A DNA stretch of 64,000 nt from DASYKT01 sp963718105 (GTDB lineage: Bacteria; Acidobacteriota; Blastocatellia; Pyrinomonadales; Pyrinomonadaceae). The notes under the pieces were generated by a model that had not been told where the DNA came from, did not search any database, and was given only the letters and a program-made list of their open reading frames with translations. A program made the translations under genes and the position numbers. Shown here piece by piece: positions 1 to 6,561 of this stretch. Location: assembly GCA_963718105.1 (NCBI GenBank), contig OY970352.1, forward strand, positions 2,294,001 through 2,358,000, written 5' to 3'. Within the stretch, counting starts at the first letter, position 1. Each line of letters opens with the position of its first letter.

Positions 1-1183
1 GCACCTTACCGAACATTCCGAAACCACCGCCGCCGCCTTTTTTATGCGAAACATTGGCATAGATCACATAATCGCATTGCTTTTCTTTCGCTTCATCGGC
101 GATCGCGGAAGGAAGCTTGGCCTCGAGCTGAACGATCTCGAGCTTCGGCGTTTTCAAATAATCGACCAGCGTGTTCTTGACCGCCGCGGCCAGCTCCTGC
201 GCGTTCATGCCTTCGCCCACCGAACCGGTTTTTACATTCGCCATACCGATGCGGACCACGCCCGGCTTTTTATCGCCGATATCGCCTGATGACGACGCGC
301 TGTTGTTCTGTGAAAGTTTCTGTACGTTCTGGGCCATTCCGGAACTGGACTGTCCATCGTTCGAACTGTAATTGCCGTTGCTTTTTGCGCTTGCAACGCT
401 CGACATAGATGAAGCACTGTACATTTCCGAGGCATTTTTGACTTCGCGGAAGCCTTCAGGAACGTCGAATAATTTAGCGTCGAGCACGGCGTTTGAGATC
501 TCCAGAACTTCCTGGACCATCGTGAAATTGGGCTGGCCGTTAGCATCGAACATCGTCATTTTCTGAATCACGGGATAGCCGGTCTTGGCCGCGCCGATGG
601 TCTTGGTGTTGAATTTATCCTGGCAGCCGCCGCCATTCGGTTTGGGCTGATACGACTGGTAACGGCGATTGACATCGCAATCGATCGCAAACGTCGCATC
701 GATATACCAGGCATCGATCTCCATTTTGGTGTTCACCGGATTGCACGAATCGGGCGAGCTGACGGTCTCGATCGTCTGGATGATGTGACGCGCGGTGTAG
801 CCGAACATCTGTTTGCGTTCGCCGGTGTCCTTGTTGGTAACGGTCGTGGTAACCGTGCCGCCCTGGGTCGATTTGACGTTCTGCGTGGTCGTCGTTGCGC
901 CGGGTGCGTTCGGCACGCTGTTGTCATAGGGGTTGATCATGTAGGTTTTGGCCGTCGGGTTGATCTGGATATCGCGCTGCAGATCACACTGCATCACGGA
1001 AACCATCATGCCGCCGGCATTTTCAGTGCGCTGGCGCTTGCCCTTGATATAGGTCGTGTTTTCGGTCGATTGGCCGCTGGCCGTTTGTTTGATCTTGATC
1101 TTTACATCCGCGAACGCCGATGTAGTGACGGTTAAAAATGCTGCTAATAATGTGAAACGAATAAAAAGTTTGGTGGATCTCAT
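1..1183 (-). CDS. Secreted DUF4412-like protein, C-terminus cut by the window edge
   Basis: An open frame runs from ATG at 1183 to the left edge without a stop, so the C-terminus is missing. The first 25 or so residues form a Sec signal peptide (basic MRSTK, hydrophobic core, cleavage near TSAFA). The mature start (VKIKIKQTASG followed by a YIKGKRQRTE segment) resembles DUF4412-type periplasmic proteins. The middle is rich in Ser and Asn (around 305-345 aa). The last visible 90 residues, with a VRIGMANVKTGSVGEGM stretch and a predicted alpha/beta pattern, look like a second domain, possibly of the CsgG/FlgO-like fold seen in cell-envelope proteins. That is a guess from pattern only. Substrate and role are unknown, and no partner gene is visible on the left. 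Confidence 0.75.
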   Translation of the reverse strand, partial: MRSTKLFIRFTLLAAFLTVTTSAFADVKIKIKQTASGQSTENTTYIKGKRQRTENAGGMMVSVMQCDLQRDIQINPTAKTYMINPYDNSVPNAPGATTTTQNVKSTQGGTVTTTVTNKDTGERKQMFGYTARHIIQTIETVSSPDSCNPVNTKMEIDAWYIDATFAIDCDVNRRYQSYQPKPNGGGCQDKFNTKTIGAAKTGYPVIQKMTMFDANGQPNFTMVQEVLEISNAVLDAKLFDVPEGFREVKNASEMYSASSMSSVASAKSNGNYSSNDGQSSSGMAQNVQKLSQNNSASSSGDIGDKKPGVVRIGMANVKTGSVGEGMNAQELAAAVKNTLVDYLKTPKLEIVQLEAKLPSAIADEAKEKQCDYVIYANVSHKKGGGGGFGMFGKV

Positions 1184-1298
1184 CTGCTTGCGCTCCTGGT
1201 TATTAAAATTTATCGGCGAATTATTGCCCTCAGTTGATAAGGCGAGGAATGCGGGGAAAAAGTATCACGGAGAGTTCTGGCGACTGTTGATAGGTAAT

Positions 1299-1413
1299 GA
1301 GGTCAGTACCGGGAACGCAGTGACCGGCTCTGAGCGGAGCGAATTGTTTTCACACTGACACTGACCGCCAAATGATAAAATCAGCCGGCCCCTGCGTTCC
1401 CGGTACTGACCTC
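1299..1413. repeat. Perfect 22-bp inverted repeat element (REP/MITE-like)
   Basis: Bases 1299-1320 and 1392-1413 are exact reverse complements over 22 bp, separated by 71 bp, with a second imperfect pair (CCGGCT) just inside the arms. The element sits between two genes transcribed away from each other and has no T-run, so it is unlikely to be a terminator. It resembles a REP doublet or a very small non-autonomous element. Nothing else is recognised in 1184-1522, which must hold the promoters of both neighbouring genes. Confidence 0.7.
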
Positions 1414-1522
1414 GTTTCTCAACATCTGCTAGAATTAGAGCATCCTGAAAATTTGAGGTGGTCTGCTCACCAAAACAGGAATATCTATCTTTTTTAGAGT
1501 ATTTTTGAAATTCTTTTACATT

Positions 1523-2611
1523 ATGGAAAAACAAATGGAAACAAAAAATATCAAAGCCTTCGGGGCGGGAGCGGCGGACGCGCCGTTAAAAGAAATAACC
1601 ATTCCGCGCCGGCATGTAACTCCGCAGGATGTCGAGATCGAGATCCTTTTTTGCGGGATCTGTCATTCCGATCTTCATTACGCCCGCGATGAGTGGCACG
1701 ATGTGATGCCGGCGGTCTATCCGTGCGTGCCCGGCCACGAGATCGTCGGGCGGGTCACCGCCGTCGGCTCCGCGGTAACCAAATTTAAGCCGGGCGACCG
1801 GGTAGGCGTGGGCTGCCTGGTAGATTCGGACCGCACTTGCCCCAGTTGTAAAGAAGGGTTGGAGCAATTTTGCCCGAACATGGCCCTTACTTACGGCTTT
1901 CCGGACAAACACGAAACTGCTCCGGTCACTTATGGCGGCTATTCGGAAAGCGTGGTCGTGGACGAGCATTTCGTCTTGCGTATTCCTGATAATCTCGATC
2001 TGGCCGGCGCGGCACCGCTGCTCTGCGCGGGTATCACCACTTATTCACCTATGCGCCATTGGGGTGTCAAAGAGGGTAAAAAAGTCGGCGTGGTGGGTGT
2101 GGGCGGCCTGGGCCACATGGCCGTGAAGTTTGCCCGGGCATTCGGGGCACATGTAGTTGTCTTCACGACCTCTGAGAGCAAAAGAGAAGACGCGCTGCGC
2201 CTCGGCGCGCATGAGGTCGTGCTTTCTAAAAATGCTTCTGAGATGGCGAAGCACGCCGGCTCTTTTGACTTTATTCTCGACGCCGTCGCCGCCGAGCACG
2301 ACATCAATGCCTATATTCACCTGCTCGGACGCGATGGCAATCTGACCATGGTCGGCGCGCCGGAAAAGCCCTTATCAGTAGCGGTGTTCGGCCTTATCTT
2401 CGGGCGTAAGAGTCTCTCCGGCTCGCCTATCGGCGGTCTTGCGGAGACACAGGAAATGCTCGATTTCTGCGGCGAGCACAATATTACCGCCGACGTAGAA
2501 GTCATCCCGGCGCAGAAGATCAATCAGGCATTCGAGCGAATGCTCAAATCGGATGTAAAATACCGCTTTTCTATCGACATGGCGTCCTTAAAGTCGGCCG
2601 AGCCGGTGTAG
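1523..2611 (+). CDS. Zinc-dependent NAD(P)-linked alcohol dehydrogenase (YahK/CAD type)
   Basis: Medium-chain dehydrogenase/reductase, predicted to interconvert aldehydes and primary alcohols with NADP(H) in the cytosol. The catalytic zinc ligands are visible as Cys47 in GICHSDLH and the PGHE motif near residue 72. The structural zinc site is the Cys-rich CPSCKEGLEQFC segment around residue 105-118. The Rossmann nucleotide-binding turn is GVGGLGHMAVKFA. Length (about 360 aa) fits the family. The frame is open from a TTG at 1505, but ATG 1523 or ATG 1535 is a likelier start; neither has a strong ribosome binding site. It is monocistronic, with a long hairpin terminator right after the stop. 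The exact substrate cannot be read from sequence. Confidence 0.93.
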   Translation: MEKQMETKNIKAFGAGAADAPLKEITIPRRHVTPQDVEIEILFCGICHSDLHYARDEWHDVMPAVYPCVPGHEIVGRVTAVGSAVTKFKPGDRVGVGCLVDSDRTCPSCKEGLEQFCPNMALTYGFPDKHETAPVTYGGYSESVVVDEHFVLRIPDNLDLAGAAPLLCAGITTYSPMRHWGVKEGKKVGVVGVGGLGHMAVKFARAFGAHVVVFTTSESKREDALRLGAHEVVLSKNASEMAKHAGSFDFILDAVAAEHDINAYIHLLGRDGNLTMVGAPEKPLSVAVFGLIFGRKSLSGSPIGGLAETQEMLDFCGEHNITADVEVIPAQKINQAFERMLKSDVKYRFSIDMASLKSAEPV

Positions 2612-2619
2612 TTCTATAA

Positions 2620-2710
2620 GGCAGAAAACGCGACAGTTATTGAGCGTGCTTAAATTCTTAATTTTGAGTTTCGAATTTCAAGCACGCTCCATAACTGTCG
2701 CGTTTCTGCC
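2620..2710. terminator. Long hairpin terminator (bidirectional)
   Basis: Bases 2620-2651 pair with 2680-2710 in a stem of about 31 bp with one bulge and one mismatch. A seven-T run follows on the plus strand. It lies between the convergent alcohol dehydrogenase and VOC genes and probably stops transcription from both sides. The stem is much longer than a usual intrinsic terminator, so it may be a repeat element used as one. Confidence 0.8.
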
Positions 2711-2730
2711 TTTTTTTGCCAGTCCCTAAA

Positions 2731-3282
2731 TTAATTCACCAGCTGCGAAACGTTCTTCGCGTATTTCGGCGGGAGCGGGCTTTCCAAAAACTTCGCCCAG
2801 TTTTCCGGGTTGGCCATCTCCTGGTAAACTTTGGTCATCTCCGGCGTGTTCACCTCGAGCATAAACCTGTCTTCGATCCAAAGCTCGATCAATTGAAATA
2901 ATCCGCGGCCGCGGTTGGCCGTAAAGCAGCGCCAGCCTTCGCGCGCGGCGATCGCCTTGATCTCAGCTTCGCTCAGCGGCGAATTGATGTTCAGGTGAAC
3001 CGGGCCGTATTGCGAAGCTTCGTTGCCCACGGTAAAAGCGGCTTCATTGTCATCGGTGATGGTGTCGATGCTAAAGTTATCTTCGTCCGGCAGGCCGGCG
3101 CCCGGCAAAAGCTGTACGTCGATCGGAATTATTTCCACCAGCGTGCCGAGGCCGTCGTCGGCAAAAGCGACATAGCCGCCGGGGCTCGGCGGAAACGGCA
3201 TGGCGTAGCCGGCCCAAAGCTCGGCTAAAATATTGGCAACTTTTTCAGGGTTATGAACTGCAAAAGAAATGTGATTTATCAT
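2731..3282 (-). CDS. VOC (glyoxalase/bleomycin-resistance fold) family protein
   Basis: The 183-residue protein starts MINHISFAVHNPEKVANIL, the usual beta-alpha opening of vicinal-oxygen-chelate domains. A second half carries PVHLNINSPLSEAEI and a later FMLEVNTPEM strand. These are the places where VOC enzymes hold metal ligands: His in FAVHN, His in PVHLN and Glu in MLEV. A metal-dependent lyase, isomerase or binding role is therefore possible, but the substrate is unknown. ATG 3282 is preceded by AGGAG about 10 bases upstream. The gene is convergent with the alcohol dehydrogenase and shares its terminator. It has no obvious operon partner. Confidence 0.8.
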   Translation of the reverse strand: MINHISFAVHNPEKVANILAELWAGYAMPFPPSPGGYVAFADDGLGTLVEIIPIDVQLLPGAGLPDEDNFSIDTITDDNEAAFTVGNEASQYGPVHLNINSPLSEAEIKAIAAREGWRCFTANRGRGLFQLIELWIEDRFMLEVNTPEMTKVYQEMANPENWAKFLESPLPPKYAKNVSQLVN

Positions 3283-3479
3283 AACGAACGGTCTCCTAAC
3301 GGTATTAAAATCGGGAAAATCATCCCTCTGTTGGATAAAGCGTATTCGTTAGAAAAAAAGTATCAGTCTTTAATGAATAACGGTGAATGATTAATGATCA
3401 ATTTTTAATTATTCATTATTAATTGTTTGGAAGCGTAAATGCTGTCAGAAAATCTGAGTTATCCACTAATCATTAATAA

Positions 3480-4046
3480 TTATTTTTTAGCCAGCTCTCC
3501 ATAAAGCCAGGCCTTGGTCATGCGCCAGTGGCGTTTTACGGTGATGGGTGACACGCCCAGTACTTCGGCGGTTTCTTCGGTGGTGAGGCCGCCGAAATAT
3601 CTCAGCTCTACGATCTTGGCTTTCTCCGGGTCCATTTTGGCGAGTTCATTAAGCGCGTCGTCGAGCGCGATAAGTTCCAGGCTTTGCTCGGCGGCCTTAT
3701 CAATATTTTCATCCAGCGCGATGATCTGAAATTCGTTGCCGCGTTTTTCGGCGTTGTGCTGCCGGGCGTAATCGATCAAAATGCGGCGCATTTGATTTGC
3801 CGCCACACCCAGGAAATGCGCGCGGTTCTGCCAATTGACCTGGTTGATATCAACCAGTTTCAGATACGCTTCGTGCACCAGCGCCGTCGGCTGCAGCGTG
3901 TGCCCCGAACGCTCGCGGCGCAGATAATTTCCCGCCAGGCGTTTCAGCTCGTCATAGATCAAGGGCAAAAGCTGATCTACGGCGTCACGATTGCCGTTTG
4001 ACAGCTTTATTAAAAGCTTGGTTATTTCTTCAGGGTTCGGTGTCAA
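3480..4046 (-). CDS. ECF-type RNA polymerase sigma factor (TIGR02999-like)
   Basis: A 188-residue sigma-70 family protein with region 2 at about residues 20-95 (YDELKRLAGNYLRRE, then LVHEAYLKLVD and ANQMRRILIDYAR) and region 4 at about 125-185 (LRYFGGLTTEETAEVLGVS, the helix-turn-helix that reads the -35). The PTALVHEAYLKL motif and length match the sigma family expanded in Acidobacteria and Planctomycetes (TIGR02999). The start is TTG 4046 with AAGGA eight bases upstream, since no in-frame ATG gives a complete region 2. No anti-sigma factor gene is adjacent, so its control is not visible here. The 197 bp downstream is AT-rich and holds no gene. Confidence 0.92.
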   Translation of the reverse strand: MTPNPEEITKLLIKLSNGNRDAVDQLLPLIYDELKRLAGNYLRRERSGHTLQPTALVHEAYLKLVDINQVNWQNRAHFLGVAANQMRRILIDYARQHNAEKRGNEFQIIALDENIDKAAEQSLELIALDDALNELAKMDPEKAKIVELRYFGGLTTEETAEVLGVSPITVKRHWRMTKAWLYGELAKK

Positions 4047-4148
4047 CTTTTAGTTCCTTATGTGAGTTTACATTCGTACCGCATTATAGCTTTACCTATA
4101 TTTTAAGCCAAATTTTAGAACAACTCCAAAACTTTTCCTAAAAAGAAA

Positions 4149-4172
4149 TGCCCCCGGTAATATACCGGAGGC
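4149..4172 (-). terminator. Intrinsic terminator after the RRM protein gene
   Basis: A stem of TGCC/GGCA plus CCGGTA/TACCGG with one internal mismatch and an ATA loop. On the minus strand it is followed by a TTTCTTTT tract. It separates the RNA-binding protein gene from the downstream sigma factor gene, so the two are probably transcribed independently. Confidence 0.75.
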
Positions 4173-4200
4173 ACTTTTTAAATATCGAAATATTTAATTC

Positions 4201-4539
4201 TTAGTAGCGGTTACGTCCGCCGCCGCCGCCGCCGTAGCCACCGCCGCCGCCTCTGCCGCCGCCGTAGCCGCCGCCGCCGTTATTGCGTTTTTCCTGGGGC
4301 TTAGCTTCGTTGACTTTCAGAGCGCGTCCGCCGACTTCTTTGCCGTCGAACTGGCTGATGGCTTTCTGTCCTTCTTCTTGCGAAGACATTTCGACAAAGC
4401 CGAATCCGCGTGAGCGGCCGGTTTCGCGGTCTTCAATAAGATTCGCTGACTGAACGGTACCGACTTCGGCAAACAAGTTTTCGAGATCCTGAGCCGATGT
4501 ATCAAAGGAAAGGTTTCCTACGTAAAGTTTCATTGACAT
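4201..4539 (-). CDS. Glycine-rich RRM RNA-binding protein (cold-inducible type)
   Basis: A single RNA-recognition motif fills residues 3-80: RNP2 is KLYVGNL and RNP1 is SRGFGFVEM. The tail of about 30 residues is almost only Gly, Arg and Tyr (GGYGGGRGG-type repeats) and ends GRNRY. This is the bacterial counterpart of plant and cyanobacterial glycine-rich Rbp proteins, which bind RNA and are often cold-induced. The frame is open from a TTG at 4545. ATG 4539 is preferred because a GGGGAG ribosome-binding site lies 13 bases upstream; ATG 4533 is also possible. The site overlaps a small hairpin that could mask it. The gene is the last clear chromosomal gene before the tRNA-linked accessory region. 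Confidence 0.93.
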   Translation of the reverse strand: MSMKLYVGNLSFDTSAQDLENLFAEVGTVQSANLIEDRETGRSRGFGFVEMSSQEEGQKAISQFDGKEVGGRALKVNEAKPQEKRNNGGGGYGGGRGGGGGYGGGGGGRNRY

Positions 4540-4554
4540 TACCAAATATTTTCT

Positions 4555-4566
4555 CCCCGTTTGGGG
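4555..4566 (-). promoter_or_regulatory. Hairpin covering the ribosome-binding site of the RRM gene
   Basis: On the minus strand CCCC-AAAC-GGGG forms a stem whose 3' arm is part of the GGGGAG Shine-Dalgarno sequence. A second small hairpin (CTTCT/AGAAG) lies just upstream. This could make translation structure-dependent. Seen in sequence; the regulatory role is inference. Confidence 0.4.
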
Positions 4567-4875
4567 CTTCTAAAGAAGTGTCGAGATCGAATTGGCTTCG
4601 GAGAAAAAACTGCGAAGGTGTCGGTTTCGGATGCTCAAAAAATTTCAAGAGCTAACTTCTATGATTATAAACTGCCTACTCTCGAACTTATCCAAAAAAC
4701 CGTCTTTGACTAGCGCGCCCTTAATCGGCGCAAGAGAAGGATTAACTTAATTAGTGTGAAGCATTAGCCGGGTAATAGCAAGCCTATTATTACGATTAAC
4801 GGATATTATAACGATCTGGTAAGAATAGACAGAAAAAGCGATTCTAAGTGAATTGCCTTTTAGATCCGTGAGATC

Positions 4876-4925
4876 AATGGTGAGCAGAGCAGGGCTAGAA
4901 CCTGCGACCCAATGGTTAAAAGCCA
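4876..4925 (-). repeat. Degenerate att site: tRNA-Lys 3' fragment
   Basis: Fifty bases match the 3' part of the intact tRNA-Lys (37442-37491) at 47 positions and stop inside the anticodon arm, so this is not a functional tRNA. Downstream at 5043-5059 there is a decayed pair of the TTGGCACAC motif that also flanks the younger att sites. It is the likely oldest, left-most junction of the accessory region. The 300 bases before it (4567-4875) show no gene. Confidence 0.8.
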
Positions 4926-5184
4926 GTAGTCGCAGTTTTGTGTGAAGCTTGATGAACTTGTAAAACATTAATTATGCTTAGTTTGGAATCTCTAATAACT
5001 GCTTTGTGGTGATTTGGATGAGTTTTACTGAGTTGGCACAATTGCACACAACGTAGGCCGTCCTGATTCTGTTCTACGCGGTTAGCGCCAATCAAAAACG
5101 TAGGGATCTGCTTTCTCGCGATCGTTAAAATTCAGCAAAGTCCACACGATTTCGTAGCGCCGTAGTGTTGGTCTTGTTAAATTA

Positions 5185-5285
5185 CTGTCGCCGTAGCGGT
5201 CGTAAGTGAAAGTCTGTTTTTTAGGTCTGGCTGCCCGAGATAGTTTTCGTCAGTTGTAAAAACGGTTTAGCTGGTCGTGGATTCT
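5185..5285 (-). pseudogene. Remnant of an RHS gene
   Basis: Read on the minus strand, about 100 bases align with the RHS body of element A (plus coordinates near 7960-8060), including a frame that reads QTFTYDRYGD, compared with QTFAYDRFGN in the intact gene. Stops and indels on both sides show decay. This suggests that a third RHS copy once stood here. The rest of 4926-5335 contains no recognisable gene. Confidence 0.5.
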
Positions 5286-5335
5286 TGGTTATTGTTTTGA
5301 GTATTTCTATCGGAAATTAAGTGGGCCTTCGCAGA

Positions 5336-5854
5336 CTAAAATGACGGCCGTATTTTTTCTCGGCTCGGGATCTTAAATGGACTCGAAGAGGAGCGCCTTT
5401 CCTCAAACACTCCATCGCCGTCATTATCAACATAAAAATATGGATATACTTTTCCCAGCCTCACTTTTATATCTTCATACCTTTCGAACGGGACATAATC
5501 GACTTTATAGGCGAATATGCGGCCTCCGAGTTCATAAGAAGTAACCGTAGAGACCTCGGTTTCCTGCTCCAGGATCTCCAGAGAACCTGTGGGTGATCGC
5601 AGAAAAAACTGCAATTTCATTTCTTGAGGAGAGTTTAAATTTTGTATCAGCAATTTTACGACCGCATTATTCAGCACCTTGGTGCCCTCAAAAACAACTC
5701 GGCTATTTGAGAGATTAGGCAGGGTCCAGCCATCCGACTTAATTGCGCTTGATTCCACTTTCTGCGCGGGGGAAGATTGACTCTGGGCAAAGAACACCGA
5801 AACGCCGGCTAGCACGAAAAAAACACTCAGTAGGGATTTTATCGGTAGTTTCAT
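5336..5854 (-). CDS. Small secreted protein with DNDGDG loop, paralogue of its upstream neighbour
   Basis: Begins with a signal peptide (MKLPIKSLL, hydrophobic core, cleavage near FFAQS); an upstream ATG at 5890 would only lengthen the n-region. The mature part of about 145 residues shares with the 5967-6542 product a DGW/EGW-x-LP opening, a RxFAYKVxYxP segment and a C-terminal Y-x-FYVDxDGDGxFxER motif. That last motif looks like a single calcium-binding loop. It is the last gene of the operon FG-GAP, RHS, paralogue 1, paralogue 2. Its place right behind an RHS protein with a variable tip makes it a candidate periplasmic immunity or partner protein. No known family is recognised. Confidence 0.75.
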   Translation of the reverse strand: MKLPIKSLLSVFFVLAGVSVFFAQSQSSPAQKVESSAIKSDGWTLPNLSNSRVVFEGTKVLNNAVVKLLIQNLNSPQEMKLQFFLRSPTGSLEILEQETEVSTVTSYELGGRIFAYKVDYVPFERYEDIKVRLGKVYPYFYVDNDGDGVFEERRSSSSPFKIPSREKIRPSF

Positions 5855-5966
5855 CTTACTGATCTTTCTTTTAGGAATTAGATCAATCATTTTCCGGACT
5901 CTACTTTTTCTTTTGTTGCAGTTTGCGGATTTTGAGGCTCACTTATCCGATGATCCTCTGCCTGCA

Positions 5967-6542
5967 CTATTTTAATATAGACGTTCGTTCATTTACCCGA
6001 GCTTCATAATTTTTTACCCATTCAGGCAAGGGTGGAAATTGGGTTTGTTGTAGTCTTTCGTCAAATAAACCATCGCCATCTTTATCTACGTAGAAAATAT
6101 TATAGACGGCAGCGATCAAATTCCCGTCTTTTTCGTAATCTTTGCCGAGAGGATTGTAGATCACCTGGTAAGCAAATCTTTTCCCCTTCGATTCAAAGGC
6201 GATAAAATTCCTGACCAGACATCGATTTGCCGAAATTATAATTTCATTATCCGAACGAGAATAATAGTTCTCAAAATCGATCGGTCTTTCTTCGGGAAGT
6301 AAGGCCTTTGTTTCGATCACCAGACCATCGATATATTTGACCCCTACTTTATTCGGCACCTGATTTATGGTTAAGGGGATCGCCCATCCTTCTTTTTTAA
6401 TTATCCGGGGGATAGGTAAAAGGCCTTGGCGGGCAGTATTTTCCTTGTCTGTTTGGGCGTTGCTAACGAACATATTAATGCAAACAAAACCCAGCAATGC
6501 CAAAGAAAATATTCTGAAAATTCCCGAACCGTGTTTTTTCAT
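5967..6542 (-). CDS. Small secreted protein directly downstream of the RHS gene (immunity candidate)
   Basis: The 191-residue product has a signal peptide (MKKHGSGIFRIFSLALLGF, cleavage near VSNAQ). The mature part has KKEGWAIPL, a RFAYQVIYNPLGKDYEKDG segment and a NIFYVDKDGDGLFDER motif near residue 155, all shared in order with the neighbouring 5336-5854 product. The start lies 19 bases after the RHS stop codon, so the two are very likely co-transcribed. Secreted location, small size and position behind the variable RHS tip suggest an immunity or tip-partner role, which is inference. No domain of known function is seen. Confidence 0.8.
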   Translation of the reverse strand: MKKHGSGIFRIFSLALLGFVCINMFVSNAQTDKENTARQGLLPIPRIIKKEGWAIPLTINQVPNKVGVKYIDGLVIETKALLPEERPIDFENYYSRSDNEIIISANRCLVRNFIAFESKGKRFAYQVIYNPLGKDYEKDGNLIAAVYNIFYVDKDGDGLFDERLQQTQFPPLPEWVKNYEARVNERTSILK

Positions 6543-6561
6543 AATTTTACCTGCTTTCTAT

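Noticed and set aside
4747..4968. 73-residue minus-strand frame
   Set aside because: It spans the decayed tRNA fragment and att region and has no protein features.
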